A stretch of 64,000 nt of DNA from contig JAFSIV010000012.1 of the NCBI GenBank assembly GCA_017439585.1, forward strand, positions 1 through 64,000. Direction: 5' to 3'. Below are positions 1 through 9,711 of the stretch, one piece after another (the stretch's first letter is position 1; every line of letters starts with the position of its first letter). This DNA is from Clostridia bacterium (GTDB lineage: Bacteria > Bacillota > Clostridia > Oscillospirales > Acutalibacteraceae). A program made the position numbers and the translations under genes. The notes below the pieces were generated by a model. That model was not told where the DNA came from, did not search any database, and worked only from the letters and a program-made list of their open reading frames with translations.

Positions 1-99
1 GACTTTTCTCTTGATTTCTCTCGAGAATTGTCGGGTCCTTATTTCTTCGTTGTTTAATTTTCAAGGTCCGTTTTTTGCGCCCCTCGTTTAGAGCGCCTG
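1..99 (-). other. 5' leader of an rRNA operon lying off the left edge
   Basis: Read on the minus strand, this stretch contains ACCTTGAAAATTAAACAACG at about 66-47, the kind of sequence commonly found in Bacillota rRNA leaders and spacers just upstream of 16S or 23S. It is preceded by a near-consensus strong promoter. I infer that transcription enters an rRNA gene located before position 1. No mature rRNA sequence is visible, so the identity rests on the leader motif and promoter only. Confidence 0.5.
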
Positions 100-131
100 A
101 TTATAATACCACACACCTTCCCTTTTGTCAA
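100..131 (-). promoter_or_regulatory. Strong sigma-A promoter (rRNA-type), minus strand
   Basis: On the minus strand TTGACA (131-126) is followed by a 17-bp spacer and TATTAT (108-103). An overlapping TATAAT at 105-100 would give a 20-bp spacer. The -35 is perfect. The promoter feeds the rRNA-leader-like segment to its left. The AT-rich DNA between here and about 360 holds no gene that I can see. Confidence 0.65.
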
Positions 132-362
132 CACTTTTTTTAAACTTTTTTTAAAATTTTTTTCATTATTTTCTAAGCCACAATATATTGGGTTTTACTA
201 CATATCAAAAACACATTTTCACCTCTGAGATTTCCTTATTATGTATATGTATATATAGTGTTTTTTCGTATATATAATATATATGTATAATAAAAAAACG
301 AAAAAATCAAATTCCAACCACACTAATTACAAGTTTTCTTTTTAACTATTTTTAAAAAAGCA

Positions 363-391
363 TTGACTTTTTCAGGTTTTATATATATAAT
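363..391 (+). promoter_or_regulatory. Promoter of tRNA-Pro
   Basis: TTGACT (363-368), a 17-bp spacer and a perfect TATAAT (386-391) lie about 40 bp before the tRNA. The predicted transcript start is near 398. Confidence 0.7.
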
Positions 392-433
392 TAATAGGCT
401 GTCTTACTAATTCAGTATACATATATAATGCTT

Positions 434-510
434 CGAGGCGTGGCTCAGTTTGGTAGAGCGCTGCGTTCGGGACGCAGAGGCCGCAGGTTCAAATCCTGTC
501 GCCTCGACCA
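434..510 (+). tRNA. tRNA-Pro (anticodon CGG)
   Basis: A 77-nt cloverleaf with encoded CCA. The acceptor strands are CGAGGCG and CGCCTCG. The D-arm begins at TGGCTCAG. The anticodon stem CTGCG/CGCAG carries the loop TTCGGGA, giving anticodon CGG, which reads the proline codon CCG. The T-arm contains GGTTCAAATCC. It is a single-gene unit with its own promoter (363-391) and a hairpin terminator immediately after. Confidence 0.95.
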
Positions 511-511
511 A

Positions 512-548
512 AAATCCGTGTTTCCCATAGGGGAAACACGGATTTTTT
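512..548. terminator. Bidirectional terminator between tRNA-Pro and trxB
   Basis: A perfect stem (AAATCCGTGTTTCCC paired with GGGAAACACGGATTT, loop ATAG) has a T run on the plus side and the complementary A run on the other. It can end both the tRNA transcript and the convergent trxA-trxB transcript. Confidence 0.85.
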
Positions 549-597
549 ATGCTTTATTTTTTTGTTAATGTGTAGTAATTTTTACTCTGGCAAAACC

Positions 598-1515
598 TCA
601 AGCTTTCGACAAGTATTCTTCGGCATAATGTACCGCTACTGCGCCATCTGATACCGCTGTTACCACCTGACGAAGAACCTTTGTACGAACATCGCCAATC
701 GCATATACTCCGTCAACATTTGTTCTTGTAGATTCATCAGCAACTACATATCCGTTTTCATCAAGTATAACCGCATCTTTTAAAAATTCAGTAGCAGGCT
801 TTCTTCCGATACTTATGAAAATACCGTCACAAGCAAGTTCTCTAAAAGTACCGTCGGTTACACTCTTTACTTTCACACCACTCACTCTGTTATCTGCTAT
901 AAACTGCGCAACCGTACTGTTCCAGATAAATTCTATGTTTTCCGCTTTAAAAAGCGGTTCTTGATAGATTTTAGTCGCTCTCAAACTGTCTCTTCGGTGC
1001 ACCACATATACCTTTTTGGCAAGTCTTGAAAGGTAAAGCGCATCTGACACGGCGGAATTTCCGCCACCCACAACCACCACAGTCTTATCTTTATAAAATC
1101 TTCCATCACAATGAGCGCAATAATGAACTCCTTTGCCTATTAGCTTCTCTTCGTTTTCAACTCCAAGCTCACGCGGATTGGCGCCGCTCGAAATAATAAC
1201 TGTTTTACCGTAGAAAACGCCGCCCGCAGTCTTGACCTTCTTTTCTTGCCCAGAAAAGTCCACATCCAACACTTCGTCATATTCGGTCTTAGCACCAAAG
1301 CGTTCTGCACTTTGTTGCATTTTTATACCGAGAGTAAAACCGTCTATACCTTCCTCAAATCCGGGATAATTATCTATATCACCGGTAAGCGTCATTTGTC
1401 CTCCCGCTGACATTCTTTCAAGCAAAACCGTATCAAAGCCGGCGCGTGCGGCATATAAAGCTGCGGTATAACCTGCGGGGCCGCCGCCGATAATAATTAT
1501 ATCATAAATATGCAT
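598..1515 (-). CDS. trxB: Thioredoxin-disulfide reductase
   Basis: A 305-residue FAD/NAD(P)H flavoenzyme that transfers electrons from NADPH to thioredoxin in the cytoplasm. Visible features are the N-terminal FAD-binding GGGPAG (residues 10-15), the redox-active CAHC (133-136), the second nucleotide-binding GGGNSA near 150, and a C-terminal YAIGDVR segment typical of the FAD domain. Its length matches the low-molecular-weight TrxB family. It starts 6 bp after the trxA stop, so the two form a two-gene operon with trxA first. The operon runs into the shared terminator with tRNA-Pro. Nothing unusual is seen. Alternative NADH- or ferredoxin-dependent paralogues cannot be excluded by eye. Confidence 0.95.
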   Translation of the reverse strand: MHIYDIIIIGGGPAGYTAALYAARAGFDTVLLERMSAGGQMTLTGDIDNYPGFEEGIDGFTLGIKMQQSAERFGAKTEYDEVLDVDFSGQEKKVKTAGGVFYGKTVIISSGANPRELGVENEEKLIGKGVHYCAHCDGRFYKDKTVVVVGGGNSAVSDALYLSRLAKKVYVVHRRDSLRATKIYQEPLFKAENIEFIWNSTVAQFIADNRVSGVKVKSVTDGTFRELACDGIFISIGRKPATEFLKDAVILDENGYVVADESTRTNVDGVYAIGDVRTKVLRQVVTAVSDGAVAVHYAEEYLSKA

Positions 1516-1521
1516 TGCCTT

Positions 1522-1830
1522 TTAACCCTCAATCATAGCAAGAATCTGTTGCTTTGTCTTTGCACCTACTGATTGATTGACAATTTTACCGTCTTTTATT
1601 ACCACCAGCATCGGAATACTCGAAACCCCAAATTCCTGCGCTAATTCGGGCTCATTGTCCACATTAATTTTCCCCACAAGATAATTAGGATTTTCTTCTG
1701 CTATTGCCTGCACAAAAGGCGCAACCATACGACAAGGACCGCACCAATCGGCATAGAAATCAAGTAAAATTGTTTTTTCACTGTTTATAATTTCATTAAA
1801 ATTATCTCTGTTTAAGTTAACTACTGACAT
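1522..1830 (-). CDS. trxA: Thioredoxin
   Basis: A 102-residue thioredoxin fold protein with the active site WCGPC (Cys30 and Cys33) and the conserved cis-proline region SSIPML. It reduces protein disulfides and is recycled by the TrxB encoded directly downstream. I choose the ATG at 1830, which begins MSVVNLNRD, over the upstream in-frame start at 1857. The ATG at 1830 has an AGAAAGGAA ribosome binding site at the right distance, and the nine extra residues are not typical of thioredoxins. Co-transcription with trxB is strongly suggested by the 6-bp gap. Confidence 0.95.
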   Translation of the reverse strand: MSVVNLNRDNFNEIINSEKTILLDFYADWCGPCRMVAPFVQAIAEENPNYLVGKINVDNEPELAQEFGVSSIPMLVVIKDGKIVNQSVGAKTKQQILAMIEG

Positions 1831-1973
1831 AGTTTTCCATTCCTTTCTTATTATCATACAAATTAACCTATTTGCATTGTATTTTATAGGATAAAACCAA
1901 TCTTCACGATTATACTTTTGAAATACTTATTGTGCTAAATAAAAATAATCAATATGCTTTTATTTTATGTTAA

Positions 1974-2951
1974 TTATAAAAGATCAGAAACATCTACATA
2001 CTCGTGATTAACCGATACCACTCCATTTTCGTTTACGGCAACCACCGTTCCGCCGTTAATTTCAGGTTCCCAATAACTGCCGCAACCTGTTTTTGTTCCA
2101 AAAATAAAGCGCACACCGTTATATTTTACAACCCAATTATTAACATGATTATGGCCGCAAATAATATTTTTGGTTGAACCCAAATTGCATATTAAATCAA
2201 ATGCGCCCTCGTCTTCGGGATAAGCACTTATCGGCTCATGCAGAACACCATAAGAATCTTCATATCCTGCATTCCATATATTAGTGCCATAGCTATCGCT
2301 AAGCTTAACCGATTTATCAGGCTGAGGATTTTTAAATGCTGATTTTGCCGCCTGAATATAAGCATTTATTGGGATATGAGTAATAAGTATACTTTCATTG
2401 CAGCCTATTTCTTTAAGCTCTAAAACTCGTTTTTCATACCAATTAAGCTGTTCGGCGGTCAGCTTTCCCCAGGCTTGATTTATTCCACAGCTATTCTCCT
2501 TATATGGCACTCTATCGTGAGTATCCATTAAAAATATGGCTTCGGAATTCTTACCATTTTTCTCAATGAGAATAACAACATTGCTGTTTCCAAGAGATTG
2601 GTCGCACTTTTCGAAAACAAAAAAATCATGCTTCATATACTCATCTATAACCTTTTGCATAGGCTCATCACCGTCTTGGTTATCGTGATTACCAAAGCAA
2701 CAGGTCCAAGGAATTTTAAAGGAATCGAAATAATCGGCAAATTTTTTATATGAAGCAAAATCATCCGCATAGGACAAATCGCCGCTTAAAGTAATCAAAT
2801 CGGGTGATACCCGTTCTATCAAGGTTTCAACCGTTTTCCTGAATATCTTTCCAGTCTGATTGTTTTCATCCCACTCCTCAATTTTCAGCTGAGGGTCGGT
2901 TAGATTTAAAAGACGAAAATCCCGTTTGCTGTTATTTATAAGCTTAATCAT
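1974..2951 (-). CDS. Cytoplasmic calcineurin-like metallophosphoesterase
   Basis: About 325 residues with no signal peptide. The metal-binding signatures of the calcineurin-like superfamily are present in order: a D-P-Q-L block near the N-terminus, GDLSYADD, GNHD, a histidine in ITHIP, and CGHNH near the C-terminus. It resembles the purple-acid-phosphatase/DHR2-like branch, which acts on phosphomonoesters or cyclic nucleotides; the substrate is unknown. The ATG at 2951 has a better spaced GGAG site than the TTG at 2957. It is the last gene of the ROK-SIS-GH38-GH106-like operon (21-27 bp gaps), and its domain resembles the exported phosphoesterase domain of the 16411-22347 protein, so a role in handling a phosphorylated sugar is possible but inferred. 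Confidence 0.85.
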   Translation of the reverse strand: MIKLINNSKRDFRLLNLTDPQLKIEEWDENNQTGKIFRKTVETLIERVSPDLITLSGDLSYADDFASYKKFADYFDSFKIPWTCCFGNHDNQDGDEPMQKVIDEYMKHDFFVFEKCDQSLGNSNVVILIEKNGKNSEAIFLMDTHDRVPYKENSCGINQAWGKLTAEQLNWYEKRVLELKEIGCNESILITHIPINAYIQAAKSAFKNPQPDKSVKLSDSYGTNIWNAGYEDSYGVLHEPISAYPEDEGAFDLICNLGSTKNIICGHNHVNNWVVKYNGVRFIFGTKTGCGSYWEPEINGGTVVAVNENGVVSVNHEYVDVSDLL

Positions 2952-2978
2952 AATCAATTACTCCGTTATATAGCTTTT

Positions 2979-5924
2979 TTATTTTAAAAATACTCCATTT
3001 TGAACAAACGAATATTCGTCTGTCCATTTGGGATTCATTCCATCTCCCCAACTCCAAATATTTGTTTTATGGAAGAAGTAAAAAGGTAATGCGGTATAGG
3101 TTTCGCCCTCTTTAAGATGGAAGGGACCAAGCAGATTTCTGAGACTTCCCGTTAAGGTTATCTTAATCTCATTTTCACCCTCACGAACAAATTCAGATAT
3201 ATCAATGCTATATGGCTTCCACATTATTTTGCCGGCATCTGTACCGTTAACCTCTATATCGGTTATGATACTAGGCAATTTATCAAAGCAAATAACCGCA
3301 TTTCGAGCTTCATTTTCCGATAAAATAATCTTTTTACAAAGTGTTATACTTCCTGCAAAGAAAGGATATCCCTGGATTTCAAGCGCACCTGTTTTAACAA
3401 CCTCAGGCGCTTTATCAAGATAAAATCTGCCCTTAGTTTTTACGGCGCTTCGCTCGATGAATTCAAATTCGTTTTCCGCGAAAACTCCGAAATCACCCTT
3501 TAAATATACCGCTTCAATTTCCATATCGTATGTAAGACTATTTTTTATAGATTCAAAATGTTTTATCTTATTAAGCATCTCATAAACTGCTTCGGTCTGC
3601 TCAAAATCGCAAGACAGGCATATCTCATTTTCGCCCTTTTTAAGATATTTATAAATATCAATAGTTTTAAAGCAAGCGTCGTGGCAGTAGCCGGTAATAT
3701 TCTTTTCAAGCTTACGGTTATTTACGAAAATATCAAAAATTTCAGGTGTTTCGAGCATTAATTCTAAGCTACTGAATGCAAGCTCTTTAATATTAATATG
3801 GAAAATGATTTTAGCATTTACCTTTTTGCCATAAGAACAAAGCAACTCTTGAACATCGCTTACAGGCATATTTTTAGAAATCATTTCTCCGTTTACAATC
3901 AAATCGCAGAAATCAAGGGTTATAGAATTTTTATCCGAACCCGAAACCTGCCAATTGCCCTTTAATTTATCCGAAACAGAAATTTCATTTTGTTTTTTCA
4001 AAGGCTTAGCTGGTGTATTTTCTTCTTTTTCATAAACAAAGAATATAACACTTGCATTTGAGGGGATTTTAGCTTTAATTTCAATAGTATCACCGCAATT
4101 TTCAAAGCAAGCAGTCATTATATCTCCGCTTATTGCATCAAAAATCTTTGCGCTTTTCCCCTTAGCATTAAGGGTTATTTTGTTCTCTTTATCGCCGAAA
4201 TTGCAAATATAATACATTTTCATTTGATTTTCGCTAAAATGCCTTACAGTAGAACGAATAAACTCGCTTTGCGATTTGTCCTCAATTTCAAGCGAAACCA
4301 AACGGCAGCTTTCGGGTATACTATCGGCTATATTCTCGTTATTTGTTATAATGCATTTCTTTGCAAATTCTATAACCTTATCGGTTTTAATGCCGTTTAT
4401 ATATTCCGGAATTTCCTCTGTGAAAATAACCGTTCCGCCCTGATTTTTAAATTCACATAGCATATCAAAGGTGTTTTGGTCAAGGCATTTTGCAGGAGGA
4501 ACAACAACTGCCGAATAGCTTTGGGTTCCTATATTAAACCTTCCGTTTGTAATACTACCATAACGCTTAATAATTCTGCTCTCGCCCAAATGGTATTGAA
4601 GCTGCGCATCCTCTAATTCATTCATAACTCCTGTTAGCTTTTTAGCATAACTGTCAGTCTCGGTTCGGTTATCGGTTAAAAGCCAACCGCTTTCGATTGT
4701 ATGAAGCACTAAAATATTGAAATTAACCTCGCCCTCGGCTAAAATCCACCCGATACGGCTTACCATATCGTTAAATATTTTATAATCCTTCCACCAAGGT
4801 TGATGACGATATAGCGAGGCAGGATAATCGCGCTTACGGATTCCCCTCAAAGAATAACCCTCAAGGTGCTGACATAAAAGGTTAACACCATGCACCATCT
4901 GATGCTCATAAAGTCGTCTCAAATCCTCAAAGCTCACATTCCAACCGCAAGCCGCAAAGGTTTCGGATAAAATTTGTTTTTTGCCAAGCTGATTGCAGAC
5001 AGAAGTGAGCTGCATTTCGGTCTGAACAGAGGGCATACCGCGGCACAGATGGTCCATACCGGGAATATCCATAAATTCATACATTGGCATACAGCATCCG
5101 TTTGCTAAAATATGCTCATAGTAATCCTCTTCTAGTACCGCATGACCTGTAAGCTCAGAACCGTTTTCCTTACACCATTTTCCGATAGTTCCCATAAAGC
5201 TATCGGTGAAAAGGTCGCGCACCAGCCTCCAATATTTGAACCTGAATTCCTCAAAACCGTCAATTCTGTAAAAAAGCTTCGGCAAATGCTCTCTAATCTT
5301 CTCGCCGTATATTTTTTCATACTCTTTTTCAATATTAAACGACCACGGAATACCGTTTCTTGAAGCCTGCGGCTCATCAGTAAAAAAGCCTTTCATCTTT
5401 TTAAAGCTGTCGCCTAATGTTTCGCGGTATTTTTCATGGGTGGATTTTAAAAACTCACCTATAACCTCAGGGTTCATCGTGTCAACATAAAACGGATTTA
5501 CATCAAAATAGCAACGGTAAATTTTGCCTTCTATCCTAACATTTGCTAATGTAAACTCGTCCTCTACGGGAGCTTCAACCAATTTGCATCTTAAATATTT
5601 TTGCTGATATTTAAGACCTAAGCCGTTTACTGCGCCGTTACCGAAGCCGCTCGGCCAACCGTTTTCATCATAACCCCAGGCAAGCATATCTAATGCATCG
5701 CCCTCATCTAATGAGGCAGCAATATTTTGAAACCATTCGTCCGACAGGTATTCTGTTTGAAGTCCGCCCCTTGCGTGCATAAAAAATCCGCCAAGACCAG
5801 CTTCTTCCATCTGCTTTATTTGTTTTTTTGTTTCCTTCACATCTAGTTTTTCGTTCCAGGACCAAAACGGTGCTGGACGATACTTTTTAGGCGGATTTTT
5901 AAGTATTTTTTCAAAATCGGTCAT
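2979..5924 (-). CDS. GH106-like glycoside hydrolase (putative alpha-L-rhamnosidase family)
   Basis: 981 residues without a signal peptide. The N-terminus carries the hallmark opening RPAPFWSWN followed by an AGLGGFFMHARGG block, seen in proteins related to GH106 (alpha-L-rhamnosidase, Pfam Glyco_hydro_106). A (beta/alpha)8-type catalytic region is followed by beta-rich segments. The C-terminus has a galactose-binding-like fold ending in FYFFHKTNIWSWGDGMNP. The true substrate of many members with this opening is unproven. The gene lies between a GH38 alpha-mannosidase and a phosphoesterase, all on the minus strand with gaps of 20-30 bp, so it probably trims imported oligosaccharides in the cytoplasm. 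The start is ATG at 5924 after a GGGAG site. Confidence 0.75.
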   Translation of the reverse strand: MTDFEKILKNPPKKYRPAPFWSWNEKLDVKETKKQIKQMEEAGLGGFFMHARGGLQTEYLSDEWFQNIAASLDEGDALDMLAWGYDENGWPSGFGNGAVNGLGLKYQQKYLRCKLVEAPVEDEFTLANVRIEGKIYRCYFDVNPFYVDTMNPEVIGEFLKSTHEKYRETLGDSFKKMKGFFTDEPQASRNGIPWSFNIEKEYEKIYGEKIREHLPKLFYRIDGFEEFRFKYWRLVRDLFTDSFMGTIGKWCKENGSELTGHAVLEEDYYEHILANGCCMPMYEFMDIPGMDHLCRGMPSVQTEMQLTSVCNQLGKKQILSETFAACGWNVSFEDLRRLYEHQMVHGVNLLCQHLEGYSLRGIRKRDYPASLYRHQPWWKDYKIFNDMVSRIGWILAEGEVNFNILVLHTIESGWLLTDNRTETDSYAKKLTGVMNELEDAQLQYHLGESRIIKRYGSITNGRFNIGTQSYSAVVVPPAKCLDQNTFDMLCEFKNQGGTVIFTEEIPEYINGIKTDKVIEFAKKCIITNNENIADSIPESCRLVSLEIEDKSQSEFIRSTVRHFSENQMKMYYICNFGDKENKITLNAKGKSAKIFDAISGDIMTACFENCGDTIEIKAKIPSNASVIFFVYEKEENTPAKPLKKQNEISVSDKLKGNWQVSGSDKNSITLDFCDLIVNGEMISKNMPVSDVQELLCSYGKKVNAKIIFHINIKELAFSSLELMLETPEIFDIFVNNRKLEKNITGYCHDACFKTIDIYKYLKKGENEICLSCDFEQTEAVYEMLNKIKHFESIKNSLTYDMEIEAVYLKGDFGVFAENEFEFIERSAVKTKGRFYLDKAPEVVKTGALEIQGYPFFAGSITLCKKIILSENEARNAVICFDKLPSIITDIEVNGTDAGKIMWKPYSIDISEFVREGENEIKITLTGSLRNLLGPFHLKEGETYTALPFYFFHKTNIWSWGDGMNPKWTDEYSFVQNGVFLK

Positions 5925-5953
5925 TCTGATTACTCCCTAGGGTATTTTAATGA

Positions 5954-8900
5954 TTATTTTTTAAAGCGTAAAGTTTTAATTTCAAACGGTTTAAAGCTAA
6001 GCTTAATACTGTTATTTTTAATCTCGATAGGCTCATCATTATATTCGAGCATATCGGTTTTGAAAACGGATTTTATAGCCTTGCTAAATGCCAAATTGCA
6101 AAGAGTGTAAGAGCCCTCAGTTTCATAAATTCGGGCAATAAAGCCATTTTTGTCCTCAGCAGGCTTAACCGTTTCGATAATAACATTATCGGCAGAAACA
6201 TTTAAAAACGAGCCGCAATTTTCTAAATCTGCCAAGCCATCAAACGCAAGCACAGGGTAATTTAACTCATAAGCCGGTTTTATAACCGATTCGGTGCTAA
6301 ATCCTGTTTCATGAACAAGCAAAGAATATGTAAACCTATGAACCCCCTTATCTCCTCTCGGGTCAGGACGCCATCCACCCTTATGCAAGGTTAAACGCAT
6401 ATCATTTCCGTCTACCGATATACCATACTTACAGTCATTAAGAATTGCAACGCCGAATCTTGTATCCGAAAGGTCGGTCCACTTATGGTTGCAAACCTCG
6501 AACTGCGTTTTATCGGTCGGGTAGTTTTCGTGAGTAGGTCTTTTAATATTACCAAACTGGGTTTCAAACCTAGCCACATCTGATAAAACATTAACCTTAA
6601 AACCAACCTTTAATAATGAGTGAGTGCTATTCCAGTTGACTTCCGATTCGAAATCTATACGGGGATTATCTGAATAGAAAACAATATCCTGAGAAAGCTC
6701 AGAATCCGCGAACTTATATTTAACGCGAATTCGAAGCTGCAACGCACCAATAGACACAATCTCACTCGAAACAAAATCGAGTACGGGATACATTTTTTGA
6801 GATTGGTCATAATCTATATCCCAGTTATCCCAAACCTGAGGAATATCCTCACCGAAATATAGGGTATTTAGCGGAATATTTTTATCCGATACAACCTCTA
6901 AGCCACGCTTCGTTTTATACGACACAAATCGTCCCTTTTCAATAACAATATCTGCGAACGGAGTACTGATTTGGTTACCATCAACCTTAAAAGGACACTT
7001 CGCCTCTTTTGCCTCTCCCGATTTAATGGTAGAAACCGAGAATGCAGGCAAAGTAATACCTGAAACCGCAGTACACTTATCACCATAAATATCAGTATAT
7101 TCCTGAACAATAGTGTTTTCGGGTATAAAGTCGGTATTTTTTAGTATAATCTGATCTTTTCTCTCGAAAGACAAGGTATTACATATACTTTTTACTAACT
7201 TTTCGCCGTTAAACAAACTCTCTATACCGCTTTCAACCTCGTCTATTGCCTTTTTATTCTCATAAATTGCAACATCATGAGCATCGGCAATACAGGTTCC
7301 CGGCAAAATATCGTGGAACTGATTTAAAAGTAAAGTTTTAAGGGTTCTGCTGCGCAATTCTTCATCGGTATTATCGGTCATAACCGATAAAAGCTCGTAA
7401 TTATGTATAGCCTTTTCAAGCAAACGGTTAGTTCTCTTTATTTCGTGCAGTTGAGTTAAAGTTCCTCTATGAAGTTCAAGATAAAGCTCACCTGTAAAAA
7501 CAGGTAAATTCTTTGAGGTCTCTTCTAAACGCTTCATAAATTTACTTACAGTAGTGCTTTCGAGCTTCGGCATTCCCGCCATATCTTTAACAATCTTTTC
7601 GGTTTCAAGCATAGAATAGCTAGGTCCACCACCGCCATCGCCATATCCATAAGACAAAAGCTTCATATTTGCCGATTCGGGATGTTTTATAGAATAAAGG
7701 GCTTTATTCTTAACATCGCATATATCAGGCCAAGCAAATGTTATATTAAAATGGGTTAATACCTCAGTACCGTCTATACCTCTCCAAACAAATGAATCAT
7801 GCGGAAAAGTATTTGCCTCGTTCCAGGAAAGCTTGGTTGTTAAGAAATATTTAATACCGCATCCTTTCAAAATCTGAGGAATCGCCGCAGAATAACCGAA
7901 AGTATCGGGTTGCCAGAAACAGTCTGCCATATAACTCAGGTTTTCTTTTGTATATCTTTGTCCTATAAGGAATTGCCTTATAATATACTCGCCCGCAGGG
8001 ATATTATTATCACATTCAACAAAGGCACCGCCGTTTGGCTCCCATCTGCCCTCGGCGGTTCTCTTTTTTATGTTCTCATATATATCAGGATAATATTTTT
8101 TCATCCAGTCGATATAAACAACCGAGCTTTGAATAAAGTGATAATCGGGATAAATCTCCATAAGTCTTAAAGCGTTTGAAAAGGTTCTTGCCGCCTTATG
8201 AAGCGTTTCGCGCACGGGCCACAACCAAGCAGTATCAAGATGGCTATGACCTATAAGTCCAACATAACCGAGTTCTTCACCCTCTTGACTTTTCCTGTCT
8301 GTAACGCTCTTTAATATTTCGTTTGCTTTTTTAAGAGACGGATGCCAGTCGAAATCAACCTCCTCAGGTTGAAGCGGCAAAATTTTAAAAAGCTCACAAA
8401 AAGCATTTGCAGCCGCCGAATAACTGGCAGTATTTTCGCCATAACAGTCTAAAATCTGTTTTACTATTCTATGTAGATTTAAAAATTCTGCAACCGTTTC
8501 ATCGCACTCAACTATATCCAATGAATTAAATGTATGAACAAAATTTGCAGGATAAAAACTCCATTTATCAACCTCGCCGTTTTCATAAGGTCTGGTGCCT
8601 AACACCCTATGTCCCGCATAACACTCAACAGCAATCTCAAAGGTTTCTCCGCCTTTTGCATTAAGAGTTAAGGGCTGAACCTCGTGAAGACGAAAATCAG
8701 AGGGAATATCAGGGCAAACATCGAAAATTCCCGACGCTTTACCGTTTAAAAACAATAATCCCTCAACAAGACCTACATTTGGTCTTAAAAGTAATTTTTT
8801 GCCCTCAAATTCATTAGGAACAGTATACTTTGAGCGAACCCAGGCATAGCCAAATTCTTCGCCCCATTTATCACCTGAATTTACCTTTTTCCAATTACCT

Positions 8901-9067
8901 TCGGGCATTGCCACCTGAAACTTTGCGCGAGCCTCAGGAGTGTTTTCAGGTGCAGGTATTTCGGATATTTCACAAGGAAGCTCTGTTACCTTATTATATA
9001 AAAATTTTCTATATTCCCAGAATAATCTTTTAACCTTTTCAATGGTTTTTTGAGTATAAGTTTCCAA
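5954..9067 (-). CDS. GH38 alpha-mannosidase (long form)
   Basis: 1037 residues, the usual length for bacterial and class II GH38 enzymes. The zinc-binding GHSHLDTAWLWP motif lies near residue 275, and the WQPDTFGYSA segment near 389 contains the predicted Asp nucleophile. The central HDILPGTC and C-terminal all-beta domains also match the family. A roughly 250-residue N-terminal beta-rich domain precedes the catalytic core. There is no signal peptide, so it should act on imported alpha-mannosides. The start is TTG at 9067, supported by an AGGAGG site 8 nt upstream. It is co-transcribed with SIS and ROK genes upstream and the GH106-like gene downstream. A second, shorter GH38 lies at 34564-36990. 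Confidence 0.92.
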   Translation of the reverse strand: METYTQKTIEKVKRLFWEYRKFLYNKVTELPCEISEIPAPENTPEARAKFQVAMPEGNWKKVNSGDKWGEEFGYAWVRSKYTVPNEFEGKKLLLRPNVGLVEGLLFLNGKASGIFDVCPDIPSDFRLHEVQPLTLNAKGGETFEIAVECYAGHRVLGTRPYENGEVDKWSFYPANFVHTFNSLDIVECDETVAEFLNLHRIVKQILDCYGENTASYSAAANAFCELFKILPLQPEEVDFDWHPSLKKANEILKSVTDRKSQEGEELGYVGLIGHSHLDTAWLWPVRETLHKAARTFSNALRLMEIYPDYHFIQSSVVYIDWMKKYYPDIYENIKKRTAEGRWEPNGGAFVECDNNIPAGEYIIRQFLIGQRYTKENLSYMADCFWQPDTFGYSAAIPQILKGCGIKYFLTTKLSWNEANTFPHDSFVWRGIDGTEVLTHFNITFAWPDICDVKNKALYSIKHPESANMKLLSYGYGDGGGGPSYSMLETEKIVKDMAGMPKLESTTVSKFMKRLEETSKNLPVFTGELYLELHRGTLTQLHEIKRTNRLLEKAIHNYELLSVMTDNTDEELRSRTLKTLLLNQFHDILPGTCIADAHDVAIYENKKAIDEVESGIESLFNGEKLVKSICNTLSFERKDQIILKNTDFIPENTIVQEYTDIYGDKCTAVSGITLPAFSVSTIKSGEAKEAKCPFKVDGNQISTPFADIVIEKGRFVSYKTKRGLEVVSDKNIPLNTLYFGEDIPQVWDNWDIDYDQSQKMYPVLDFVSSEIVSIGALQLRIRVKYKFADSELSQDIVFYSDNPRIDFESEVNWNSTHSLLKVGFKVNVLSDVARFETQFGNIKRPTHENYPTDKTQFEVCNHKWTDLSDTRFGVAILNDCKYGISVDGNDMRLTLHKGGWRPDPRGDKGVHRFTYSLLVHETGFSTESVIKPAYELNYPVLAFDGLADLENCGSFLNVSADNVIIETVKPAEDKNGFIARIYETEGSYTLCNLAFSKAIKSVFKTDMLEYNDEPIEIKNNSIKLSFKPFEIKTLRFKK

Positions 9068-9085
9068 AAATACTTCCTCCTTTTA

Positions 9086-9709
9086 TTAATTTTCAAAGAA
9101 ATATTTTTCGATTTCTGCGCAGAGATAATGATATATCGGCAAGTGCAGTTCCTGAATTTTATAGGTTTCAGTTTCAGGGGCGCATATACAAACATCTGCA
9201 ATTTCTTTAAGTTTTCCGCCGCTTTGCCCTGTTAAAGCTATAACCTTAATGCCGAGAGCTTTACCAACAACCGCCGCCGCATATACATTTTTCGAGTTAC
9301 CCGATGTGCTTATGCAAAAAAGAATATCCCCTTTTGAAGCTAACCCCATTAACTGTTGGGCATATAAAAGCTCGGGGTTTACATCGTTGCAAAAAGCCGT
9401 ATTCAAAGCCGACTGCGCGGTTAAAGATATTGCAGGCAAAGCCCCTTGCAACTCGTCAAGCCACTGTAAGTTTATATAATCGGCATTGCTTATCATTTCT
9501 CTCTTTTTTTCTTCCGTTAAGCTTCTTTTGCTCATAAAGCCCTTCATTAGCTCACCAACAATATGGTCGCAATCAGCTGAGGAGCCTCCGTTTCCGCAGA
9601 GCAAAAGCTTGCCGCCTTTTTTATATGATTCTATAAGTATATTTGCCGTCTTTTCTATATCTTCTTTGCAAGATACTAAATTAGGATAGCGTTTTAATAA
9701 TTCTTTCAT
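9086..9709 (-). CDS. SIS-domain sugar isomerase, GmhA-like
   Basis: 207 residues with a single SIS domain. The phosphosugar-binding CGNGGSSADCDH block near residues 38-49 and the later CISTSGNSKNV segment are typical of the sedoheptulose-7-phosphate isomerase (GmhA/DiaA) group. It probably binds or isomerises a sugar phosphate in the cytoplasm. No other heptose pathway genes are present, so classical heptose synthesis is not supported. The position between a ROK kinase and a mannosidase suggests processing of a phosphorylated monosaccharide released by the locus. Its ribosome binding site GGGGGAT lies within the end of the ROK gene, indicating translational coupling. Confidence 0.8.
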   Translation of the reverse strand: MKELLKRYPNLVSCKEDIEKTANILIESYKKGGKLLLCGNGGSSADCDHIVGELMKGFMSKRSLTEEKKREMISNADYINLQWLDELQGALPAISLTAQSALNTAFCNDVNPELLYAQQLMGLASKGDILFCISTSGNSKNVYAAAVVGKALGIKVIALTGQSGGKLKEIADVCICAPETETYKIQELHLPIYHYLCAEIEKYFFEN

Positions 9710-9711
9710 TT

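Noticed and set aside
3205-5377. Several open frames of 60-95 codons on either strand inside the GH106-like gene
   Set aside because: They lie wholly within the long, motif-bearing GH106-like frame, lack ribosome sites and show no recognisable domain.
9086-9709. Heptose biosynthesis gene gmhA
   Set aside because: No other heptose genes are present and the context is glycan breakdown; only a GmhA-like SIS call is supported.
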